Part shown: one piece after another, positions 1 through 5,626 of the stretch
Layout of the letters: each line of letters begins with the position of its first letter
How positions within the stretch are numbered: the first letter of the stretch is position 1
DNA from: CAIQJJ01 sp964606085
Lineage (GTDB): Bacteria; Chloroflexota; Anaerolineae; Anaerolineales; UBA4823
Assembly: GCA_964606085.1 (NCBI GenBank)
Contig: CAZSFD010000124.1
Coordinates: 1 to 11,094 of the forward strand
DNA: 11,094 nt
Reading direction: 5' to 3'
Notes under the pieces: model-generated
Databases searched by the model: none
Told to the model about the DNA's origin: nothing
What the model saw: only the letters and a program-made list of their open reading frames with translations
Position numbers and translations under genes: made by a program

Positions 1-646
1 GCTCATATTCGTACACCAGGCAGCAGCGCAGGCGTCCGCACATGCCGGTGATTTCGGTGGGCGTGAGCGAGATGCCCTGCTCCTTCGCCATTTTGATCGA
101 AACCGGGCTGAAATCGGTGATGAACATCGAGCAGCAACGGTTCGACAGGCCGCACGCCCCGATGCCGCCAAGCAGTTTGGCCACATCGCGCGGGCCTATC
201 TGATGCAGGTCGAGGTTGACGTGTGGATACAGGCGCAACAGGGCGCGGCGCAGGGGGGTGAAATCTACCTTTGCGCCCTCCTCCATGCTGTACAGGTACG
301 ACAGGCGGCTGCCATCGTAACTATATTCGGCGGCGAAAATCTTCACACCGGGCAGGTTGAGTTCTTTGAGCTGCTCGCGGGCGTTGACGAGCGCCTCGGG
401 TTCGCGGTTTTTCCAAACCTGACGCTGTACCAAATCTTGCGGGGTGGCCTTGCGTTGAATGGGCTTCCACGAACCATCCGGCGGGCGCGGCGGGTCTTCC
501 ACAAAGTGAACGACCTCGCCCAACTGCCGCCCGCGGCTGGTCTCGACGACGGCAAAGTCACCGGGGCGGATGTCTGAAACAGATGTCGCGTCGAAATGAT
601 AAATTTTACCGACACGTTGAAAACGGATACCGATGATGTTTGGCAT
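1..646 (-). CDS. ricT: PSP1 domain protein, RicT/YaaT-like (3' end outside window)
   Basis: The visible 215 residues match the PSP1 family, whose Bacillus member RicT (YaaT) forms a complex with RicA and RicF that carries [4Fe-4S] clusters and steers RNase Y. The N-terminal part (about 1-50) is a small beta-rich region; the PSP1 core (about 75-215) ends in the family signature, with a CGLSNRCC block at 165-172, the SPVSIKMAK segment at 180-188 and the MCGRLRCCLVYE block at 202-213. All the clustered cysteines expected of RicT are present (C165, C171, C172, C203, C208, C209). The ATG at 646 gives the usual MPNIIGIRF start; no Shine-Dalgarno is visible before it, only a pyrimidine-rich stretch and then the heptamer hairpin. 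It is the last gene seen in the Fe-S/complex I operon. RicA and RicF partners are not in the window, so the Ric role is inferred from family membership. Confidence 0.9.
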   Translation of the reverse strand, partial: MPNIIGIRFQRVGKIYHFDATSVSDIRPGDFAVVETSRGRQLGEVVHFVEDPPRPPDGSWKPIQRKATPQDLVQRQVWKNREPEALVNAREQLKELNLPGVKIFAAEYSYDGSRLSYLYSMEEGAKVDFTPLRRALLRLYPHVNLDLHQIGPRDVAKLLGGIGACGLSNRCCSMFITDFSPVSIKMAKEQGISLTPTEITGMCGRLRCCLVYEYE

Positions 647-656
647 GGTAAATAAG

Positions 657-741
657 AGTCAAAGGTTGAAGGTCACAAGTCGAAGGTCGCAGGCGTCACC
701 AATGACTTTTGACCTTTGACTTTCGACTTTTGACCTTTAAC
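657..741. repeat. Heptamer hairpin R1 (unit GTYRAAR) between mrp and ricT
   Basis: Two 31-nt arms, 658-688 and 711-741, are inverted copies of each other (24 of 31 positions identical, several mismatches being G-T compatible), separated by a 22-nt loop. Each arm is a run of 7-bp units fitting GTYRAAR (for example GTCAAAG, GTTGAAG, GTCGAAG). The right arm contains the mrp stop codon (737-739). The left arm ends 11 nt before the ricT ATG. In the mRNA (minus strand) the purine-rich arm comes first. No T-run follows, so it is not a standard intrinsic terminator. Confidence 0.85.
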
Positions 742-1819
742 CGATCATTTGAATAGGAACGAAACTCGGTTTTTGGAGAGCGGCCACGCTGACTTTGGCG
801 GCCACATCTTCTGCCACGGCTTTGAGGGCCTGGGCCACGGGCGAACCAGGGTTGGAGAGGGTCACAGGCTGGCCGATGTCGCCGCCAACGCGCACCTGCG
901 GGTCCATGGGAATAGAACCGATGAAAGGCATCCCGGTCTCTTCGGCCATCAGCTTACCACCGCCCGTGCCGAACACGTCCATACGCGTGCCGTCGGGCAG
1001 TTCGAGGTAACTCATGTTTTCGACGATGCCGAGAACTGGCACATTCAACTGCTGGAACATGTAGACCGAGCGCACGGCGTCTTCGCGTGAGACGGCCTGC
1101 GGCAGCGTGACGATGACGGCCCCGCTGAGCGGCAGCGATTGCGCCAGGCTGAGCGAGGCGTCGCCGGTGCCGGGGGGCAGGTCAATGATCAGGTAGTCGA
1201 GTTCGCCCCACTCCACGTCGGAAAGGAACTGGCGGATGGCCGAGTGCAGCATGGGGCCGCGCCAGATCAGGGGTTGATCGGGTTTGACCATGAAGCCGAT
1301 GGACATCATTTTCACGCCGTAGGCTTCAGCGGGGATCAGGCGGTCTTCCTGCATGGGGGGCAGGCTGTCTACACCCATCATGGTGGGAATGTTGGGGCCG
1401 TAGATGTCGGCGTCGAGCAGGCCCACACGGGCGCCGCTCTGCGCCAACGTGACGGCGATATTGACAGAGACGGTGCTTTTGCCCACGCCGCCCTTGCCGC
1501 TGGCGACGGCGATGGCGTTGCGGATGGGCAGTTTCATCAGGCCGCGGTTGCGGCCATCGGTGGGCACGTTGGCATCGAACTTGATGTCAATGTCGCCCAC
1601 GCCGGGAACGGCGGCGACTGCGGCGCGTGCATCGGCCTGTATCTGGTTGCGCAGCGGGCAAGCCGGGGTGGTGAGGACGATGGTAAAGCTGACGTTGCGG
1701 CCTTCGACCTTCACATCGCGGATCATTTTGAGGGTGACGAGGTCTTTGTGCAGTTCGGGGTCGTTGACTTTGCCGAGGGCGGCGAGGATGGTATCGGGGG
1801 TGAGGGGTGAATTAGACAT
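737..1819 (-). CDS. mrp: Mrp/ApbC family P-loop ATPase (Fe-S cluster carrier-like)
   Basis: A 360-residue protein of the Mrp/NBP35 family, cytoplasmic ATPases that assemble or deliver [4Fe-4S] clusters. The N-terminal MIP18/DUF59 domain (about 4-82) has the typical LTTPACPL motif with Cys54. The deviant Walker A SGKGGVGKST is at 107-116, followed by DADIYGPN, the LIIDLPPGTGD Walker B/switch region and the ENMSYLELPDG segment. The CxxC pair found in ApbC and NBP35 just after ENMSY is missing, and Cys54 is the only cysteine in the protein. Start: the frame is open to a GTG at 1837, but that lies in the heptamer repeat; the ATG at 1819 gives a family-like N-terminus. No Shine-Dalgarno is visible. 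It follows complex I genes, which fits the role of its mitochondrial relative Ind1/NUBPL in complex I assembly (inference). Confidence 0.93.
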   Translation of the reverse strand: MSNSPLTPDTILAALGKVNDPELHKDLVTLKMIRDVKVEGRNVSFTIVLTTPACPLRNQIQADARAAVAAVPGVGDIDIKFDANVPTDGRNRGLMKLPIRNAIAVASGKGGVGKSTVSVNIAVTLAQSGARVGLLDADIYGPNIPTMMGVDSLPPMQEDRLIPAEAYGVKMMSIGFMVKPDQPLIWRGPMLHSAIRQFLSDVEWGELDYLIIDLPPGTGDASLSLAQSLPLSGAVIVTLPQAVSREDAVRSVYMFQQLNVPVLGIVENMSYLELPDGTRMDVFGTGGGKLMAEETGMPFIGSIPMDPQVRVGGDIGQPVTLSNPGSPVAQALKAVAEDVAAKVSVAALQKPSFVPIQMIG

Positions 1820-1832
1820 GAGAAAAGTGAAA

Positions 1833-1902
1833 GTCACAGGTCAAAAGTCGAAAGTCGAAAGTCGGGCTGCAGACCTTTGACTTTTGACCTTCGACCTGTA
1901 AC
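1833..1902. repeat. Heptamer hairpin R2 (unit GTYRAAR) upstream of mrp
   Basis: Arms 1833-1863 and 1872-1902 are each 31 nt and match in inverted orientation at 25 of 31 positions, with an 8-nt loop. Both arms are phased runs of GTYRAAR heptamers (GTCAAAA, GTCGAAA, GTTACAG-like variants). Arm length and unit are the same as in R1. The element starts 5 nt after the stop of the 104-aa gene (1908-1910) and ends 13 nt before the mrp ATG, so it fills the spacer. Purine arm first in the mRNA; no T-tract. Confidence 0.88.
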
Positions 1903-1907
1903 ATGGT

Positions 1908-2222
1908 TTATCCTAGATAACGGTTTACTTCTTGCAGCGCTTCTTCGTACTGGCGAGTGAGTTCTTCATCGGTGTTGCGGAAACGCTTGACGGTTTGCAG
2001 CGCACATTGCGTGCAGCCCTGCATGGCGCGATAAGAGTCCGCCTGGCAGTTGATACAGCCGTGCAGCCGCACCATCAACAGTTCAAAGGCCACGCGTTCT
2101 GGCGCTGCCGGGGGATGCCTCTCGACCGAATCCACCAGGCCGCGCCAGGTATCACTGCGCAAGCGACGCACCTGGGGCAGCAGGCGGGGGGGGAAGAGGA
2201 GTTCGGTGTCGGGGTTGTACAT
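1908..2222 (-). CDS. Conserved-looking hypothetical protein with two CxxC pairs
   Basis: I do not recognise a named family. The 104-residue protein is mostly predicted helical, soluble and without signal peptide. Its clearest feature is a CX2C-X10-CX2C arrangement (C56, C59, C70, C73, in the context HGCINCQ and GCTQCA), suited to binding zinc or an Fe-S cluster or to thiol chemistry. An acidic helix (about 84-103) ends the protein. The frame extends upstream to 2279, but that 19-residue extension is His-rich peptide encoded by the GTGATGC repeat, so the ATG at 2222 is chosen. No Shine-Dalgarno is visible. It sits between nuoI and mrp in the same operon, so a role in Fe-S handling or complex I assembly is possible, but only by context. 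A degenerate AhpD-like redox protein is an alternative that I cannot support. Confidence 0.75.
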   Translation of the reverse strand: MYNPDTELLFPPRLLPQVRRLRSDTWRGLVDSVERHPPAAPERVAFELLMVRLHGCINCQADSYRAMQGCTQCALQTVKRFRNTDEELTRQYEEALQEVNRYLG

Positions 2223-2234
2223 GACGCGTGATGG

Positions 2235-2293
2235 GTGATGCGTGATGCGTGATGCGTGATGTTCTTCTTCACGAATCACGTTTCACGCATCAC
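2235..2293. repeat. Heptamer hairpin R3 (unit GTGATGC) between nuoI and the CxxC protein
   Basis: The left arm 2235-2257 is a near-perfect tandem of GTGATGC; the right arm 2271-2293 is its inverted copy (20 of 23 positions), with a 13-nt loop. Extra repeat bases (about 2226-2234) extend towards the downstream start. The unit differs from R1, R2 and R4, but the 7-bp period, purine-first orientation and position are the same. The right arm supplies the nuoI stop codon (TGA, 2290-2292); the left arm ends 12 nt before the downstream ATG at 2222. Confidence 0.85.
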
Positions 2294-2919
2294 ACGGCTG
2301 GTTTGACAGCCTGCGCCTTCGCCGCCCGCGCCGCTTCTTTGGCGGCTTCGGCTTCGGAGCGGGCTTTTTCTTCGCGGGCGTAGTTGGTGGGGCGGATGCC
2401 GGCGTAGTAGCTGACCGGTTTGGACAGGCGGGCTTTGTTGTAGATGTTCTCCTTGCGGTCATAGACCGATAGTTCGTAGTCGTGATCCATCTTGATGGCA
2501 TCGAAGGGGCAGAACTCGGCGCACAGGCCGCAGTTCATGCAGATGTCCACGTCAATGAAAAATTCCGCCGGTTCGGGGATCGGTTTGTTGGTGACGGGGT
2601 CGTTGGTGCGCACGATCCAGATGCACTGCGGCGGGCACACTTTGGCGCAGATGCCGCAGGAGGTACAGCGGTCTTTCTGCTCGCCATTGGGACCTTCTTC
2701 ATAGAGCAGGAAGGGGATGAAGCGAAACTCCTCCGGCACGGGCAGCTTTTCTTCGGGATATTGGATCGTGAAGATGCCGCGGGCGTCTTTGCTGCTGCGG
2801 TGGGCGATGCCTTCGGGGGTTTTGTAACGTTTGCGGCCCAGTTTGATGTCATCGAGATAGGTCTCGACAAAATGGCGGGCGGCAACCATCAATCCTTTGA
2901 GTACACCAGTTCCTTGCAT
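2290..2919 (-). CDS. nuoI: NADH-quinone oxidoreductase subunit I (NuoI)
   Basis: A 209-residue ferredoxin-like subunit of complex I that carries clusters N6a and N6b and passes electrons to NuoB. Two full [4Fe-4S] motifs are visible: CTSCGICAKVCP with C85, C88, C91, C95 and CMNCGLCAEFCP with C127, C130, C133, C137. The N-terminal helix (about 5-22, VLKGLMVAARHFVETYL) is the part that lies along the membrane arm in the family. A tail after about 180, rich in Ala, Lys and Glu, makes it longer than E. coli NuoI (180 residues) and ends in a TGA taken from repeat R3. The ATG at 2919 is preceded by AAGGAG with 9-nt spacing. It lies 13 nt after nuoCD. NuoH, usually just before NuoI, is absent here. 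Confidence 0.96.
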   Translation of the reverse strand: MQGTGVLKGLMVAARHFVETYLDDIKLGRKRYKTPEGIAHRSSKDARGIFTIQYPEEKLPVPEEFRFIPFLLYEEGPNGEQKDRCTSCGICAKVCPPQCIWIVRTNDPVTNKPIPEPAEFFIDVDICMNCGLCAEFCPFDAIKMDHDYELSVYDRKENIYNKARLSKPVSYYAGIRPTNYAREEKARSEAEAAKEAARAAKAQAVKPAV

Positions 2920-2932
2920 AGCTCATTTCTCC

Positions 2933-4672
2933 TTAACGGTCCGTCTCGCCCAATACGATGTCAATCGAACCCAGCACGGCCACCACGTCGGCGATCTTGT
3001 TGCCCTTGCTCATGATTCCCAGCGGCGTCAGGTTGATGAACGATGGGGCGCGCACGTGATAGCGCCACGGGTTGGCTTTGCCGGTCGAGACGACGTAAAA
3101 GCCCAACTCGCCTTTGGGCGCTTCCACCCGCCCGTAGGCTTCACCGGCTGGCACGCGCACCGTGTACTGGGGCTTGCCAGCGATGATCGGCCCTTCGGGA
3201 ATGCCGCGCACGGCCTGTTCGATGATGCGCATACTCTGGCGCACTTCGTCCATGCGGATCAGGTAACGGTCATAGATGTCGCCGTGATAGCGCACGGGGA
3301 TGTCGAAATCGAAGCGCTCGTAGATGCTGTAAGGGTCGGCGCGGCGTACATCGTACGGCACGCCCGAAGCCCGCAGCACCGGCCCGGCGGCGGAATAGGC
3401 AATGGCCTGTTCCTGCGTCAACACGCCCTGCCCCTGGCTGCGCGCTTTGATGATCTCGCTATTGGTGATGTACACATCCAGGTCATCCAGTTTGCGCGGC
3501 AGGCGCTCAGTAACAAGGTCTTTGATCGTCGTCAAAATTTCGGGCGAGATGTCGCGCGCCACGCCACCGAAGCGGAAGTAGTTGCACATCATGCGCGCCC
3601 CCGTCACGGCCTCGAACACATCCAGGATCAGTTCGCGTTCTTCGAGGGCGTAAAGCATGGCGGTGAAGTACACGCCCAGGTCGTTGACGAGCGCCCCGAT
3701 TGCCATCATGTGGTTGCTGATGCGGGTCAGTTCGGCCATGATCACGCGGATGTATTCGGCGCGTTCGGGCGGCGTAACGTTCATCAGCTTTTCGACCGCC
3801 AGCACGTAGCCGTGGTTGTTCGTGATCGAGGAGAGATAATCGAGGCGGTCGGTGAAGGGGATATTGCCCAGCCAGGTGTTGCGCTCGCCGATCTTTTCGT
3901 GGTTGCGGTGCAGGTAGCCCATCACCGGTTTCAGGTCGGTGACGGTCTCGCCATCCAGCGTGACCACCATGCGGAAAACGCCGTGCGTGGAGGGGTGCTG
4001 CGGCCCCAGGTTGACAACGACCGAGTCGGTTTTCAGGCTGCCGTCGGCATGGGAGGTGGGGGACAGCCCGGCATAGAGCAGGGTTTCGGCTTCATCAGGC
4101 GTCCAGCGGTCGGGGTCGAAGCCGGCGGGGTAGGCCACGTTGTTGGCGAAGGGGTTCTTGTCTTCGATGCGGATGACGTTGCCCTCGGGCCAGCGGCTTT
4201 TGAAGGGCTTGGTTTCTTCTTCAAAGAAGGGTTCCTGCCAATCTTTGCGCAAGGGGTGGCCGGCGAAGCCTTCCCACATCAGAATGCGGCGCAGGTCGGG
4301 GTGGCCGTCGAAGCGGATGCCGAGTAAATCCCAGGCTTCACGCTCCTGAAACTCTGCGCCGGGGTAGACGGAGACAAGCGACGGTACATGGGCATCGTCG
4401 CGCGGCGTCTGCGCTTTCAGCACCAGGGCCTCACCGCCGGTAGATTGGTACAGGTGATAGACCACTTCCATTTTGCCGTCAGGCAGGTAATCTACGCCGG
4501 TGACGGAGGAAAGGTAGTCGTAGCCCATTTCGTCGCGCAGGGCGGTAGCCACTTCGACCAGTTGTTCGGGCTGGACGATGTAGCCGGCATAGCCTTTGCG
4601 GGTGTCGGGGGTGATGGCTTCGGGGAAGCGGGCGGCCAGGTCAGTAGCGAGGGTGGCGGTCATCTCGGTCAT
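2933..4672 (-). CDS. nuoCD: NADH-quinone oxidoreductase subunit C/D fusion (NuoCD)
   Basis: A 579-residue fusion of the 30-kDa (NuoC) and 49-kDa (NuoD) subunits of complex I, in the same order as E. coli NuoCD (about 600 residues). NuoC covers about 1-155 and shows the signature EREAWDLLGIRFDGHPDLRR (110-129). A linker (about 155-212) leads to NuoD, which opens with VVVNLGPQHPSTHGVFR and closes with ADVVAVLGSIDIVLGETDR. NuoD lacks the N- and C-terminal CxxC nickel ligands of group 4 hydrogenases, so this is a quinone-reducing complex I protein. The frame is open upstream to 4834, but that part is a shadow of nuoB. The ATG at 4672 overlaps the nuoB stop as ATGA and has GGAGAG just upstream, so translational coupling is likely. 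Confidence 0.95.
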   Translation of the reverse strand: MTEMTATLATDLAARFPEAITPDTRKGYAGYIVQPEQLVEVATALRDEMGYDYLSSVTGVDYLPDGKMEVVYHLYQSTGGEALVLKAQTPRDDAHVPSLVSVYPGAEFQEREAWDLLGIRFDGHPDLRRILMWEGFAGHPLRKDWQEPFFEEETKPFKSRWPEGNVIRIEDKNPFANNVAYPAGFDPDRWTPDEAETLLYAGLSPTSHADGSLKTDSVVVNLGPQHPSTHGVFRMVVTLDGETVTDLKPVMGYLHRNHEKIGERNTWLGNIPFTDRLDYLSSITNNHGYVLAVEKLMNVTPPERAEYIRVIMAELTRISNHMMAIGALVNDLGVYFTAMLYALEERELILDVFEAVTGARMMCNYFRFGGVARDISPEILTTIKDLVTERLPRKLDDLDVYITNSEIIKARSQGQGVLTQEQAIAYSAAGPVLRASGVPYDVRRADPYSIYERFDFDIPVRYHGDIYDRYLIRMDEVRQSMRIIEQAVRGIPEGPIIAGKPQYTVRVPAGEAYGRVEAPKGELGFYVVSTGKANPWRYHVRAPSFINLTPLGIMSKGNKIADVVAVLGSIDIVLGETDR

Positions 4673-5337
4673 GCGGCACTCTCCGGGGCGGACTGCGCGG
4701 CCGCTTGCATCTGAACTGCGGTGGCGAGGCGTTCCATCTCCACGTTGCGGATGATTTCGTATTGGCGGGGATCGATCAAATCGGGGCCAAGCACCGGCAC
4801 GGGGATGCCTTCGGCGGGGCCTTTCTGATACCACGAAACCTGGCTGATCGATTGCTTGTCAATCTTTTCCATCAACTTGATGAAGCCATGCAGCAACGCC
4901 TGCGGAGTAGGCGGGCAGCCGGGGATGTAGACATCCACCGGCAGGAAGCGGTCAATCCCCGCCACGACGTTGTAGCCTTCTTTGAACGGCCCGCCGCCCG
5001 AAGCGCACGCCCCCATCGCAATGACGTATTTGGGTTCGGGCATCTGGTTGTACAGGCGCACGATTTGCGGCACCATCTTCTTCGTCACCGTGCCAGAGAC
5101 AATCATCAAGTCGGTCTGGCGCGGGCTGGGACGCATGATTTCCATGCCGAAGCGGGCGAAGTCGAAGCGGCTGGCGGCGGTGCAGATCATTTCGATGGCG
5201 CAGCAAGCCAGGCCGAACATCATCGGCCAGATGGATGAGCGCCGCCCCCAGTTGTAAATGCGGTCGAGGGTGGTGATTTTCACCGCGCCTTGCATTTCGG
5301 GGGGGATGTCGTAACCGGGGGAATCCAGTTCGGTCAT
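4669..5337 (-). CDS. nuoB: NADH-quinone oxidoreductase subunit B (NuoB)
   Basis: A 222-residue PSST/NuoB subunit that holds cluster N2, the last Fe-S centre before quinone. The four ligands are visible: the tandem C45-C46 in GLACCAIEM, C111 in MGACASGG and C141 in YIPGCPPTPQ. The motif RPSPRQTDLMIVSGTVT (69-85) is typical. After about residue 165 there is a C-terminal extension of roughly 55 residues ending in an Ala/Gln/Ser-rich tail, somewhat long for the family. The ATG at 5337 is preceded by GAGGAGG with about 11-nt spacing and overlaps the stop of the iscX-like gene as ATGA; its own stop overlaps the nuoCD start in the same way. NuoA, which normally precedes NuoB, is replaced by iscX. 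Confidence 0.96.
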   Translation of the reverse strand: MTELDSPGYDIPPEMQGAVKITTLDRIYNWGRRSSIWPMMFGLACCAIEMICTAASRFDFARFGMEIMRPSPRQTDLMIVSGTVTKKMVPQIVRLYNQMPEPKYVIAMGACASGGGPFKEGYNVVAGIDRFLPVDVYIPGCPPTPQALLHGFIKLMEKIDKQSISQVSWYQKGPAEGIPVPVLGPDLIDPRQYEIIRNVEMERLATAVQMQAAAQSAPESAA

Positions 5338-5558
5338 AGCGGGTTGGCCTCCTCAAACCATTCCTGCAAAATGGAAGTCAAGATTGATTCGTTGGCGAGT
5401 TCGGGATCATCCTGAAATTCGGGGAGAGCGATCACCCATTGATATAACCCCATGAGTGATACATCTTCCAATTGGATGTCGGGGTGAAGCACCTGTAAGC
5501 GTTTGGCAATGGGATAGGAATCATCCCAGGTGAGAAATTCTGGACTAAGTGTATCCAC
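5334..5558 (-). CDS. iscX: IscX-like Fe-S assembly adaptor (YfhJ family)
   Basis: A 74-residue acidic protein that aligns without gaps to E. coli IscX over residues 9-72: LTW-DS near the start, a HPD matching YPD, QW at 40-41, F-DDP-L-NE around 48-57, then IL, IL, W and EA. IscX binds iron and the cysteine desulfurase IscS and tunes Fe-S cluster assembly. No isc gene is nearby; instead the gene heads the complex I operon and its stop overlaps the nuoB start. The start is a GTG at 5558, the only usable start before the conserved core (the next ATG is at residue 36). No Shine-Dalgarno precedes it and a -10 box ends 7 nt upstream, so the mRNA is probably leaderless. The family call rests on my recall of the E. 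coli sequence. Confidence 0.85.
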   Translation of the reverse strand: MDTLSPEFLTWDDSYPIAKRLQVLHPDIQLEDVSLMGLYQWVIALPEFQDDPELANESILTSILQEWFEEANPL

Positions 5559-5565
5559 GTTGGAA

Positions 5566-5593
5566 ATTATACCGCCGCGGGCTTGCGTGTCAA
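5566..5593 (-). promoter_or_regulatory. Consensus sigma-70-type promoter of the iscX-nuo operon
   Basis: On the minus strand TTGACA (5593-5588) and TATAAT (5571-5566) both match the consensus in all six positions and are 16 bp apart. Only 7 nt separate the -10 box from the iscX GTG (5558), so transcription should begin at or within about 3 nt of the start codon, giving a leaderless message. It lies in the 68-bp gap after the SGNH hydrolase gene, and no clear terminator is seen between that gene and the promoter. Confidence 0.75.
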
Positions 5594-5626
5594 CCAGAGA
5601 TTAGCAAAAATATGCTTATCAAACCA

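Noticed and set aside
657..741. Heptamer arrays as CRISPR repeats or intrinsic terminators
   Set aside because: Units are 7 bp without spacers, so not CRISPR. The hairpins have no following T-run and lie between genes of the same operon, so a standard terminator is unlikely.
1820..1837. Upstream GTG start for mrp adding six residues (MTFTFL)
   Set aside because: The extension is translated heptamer repeat and has no ribosome site; the ATG at 1819 gives the family-like N-terminus.
2897..4327. Long plus-strand open frame (476 codons) opposite nuoCD
   Set aside because: It is antisense to a certain NuoCD gene, rich in His, Val and Asp in the way of GC-rich shadow frames, and matches no family.
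4673..4834. 54-residue N-terminal extension of NuoCD
   Set aside because: It lies inside nuoB in another frame, is Arg/Pro-rich and unlike NuoC; the ATGA overlap and GGAGAG support the start at 4672.
2933..5337. NuoB/NuoCD/NuoI set as a group 4 [NiFe] hydrogenase or formate hydrogenlyase part
   Set aside because: The NuoD part lacks both CxxC nickel-ligand pairs and has the complex I N- and C-terminal motifs.
5601..5620. Short inverted repeat AGCA/TGCT after the esterase gene as terminator
   Set aside because: The stem is only 4-6 bp, A/T-rich, and not followed by a proper T-tract in the esterase direction.
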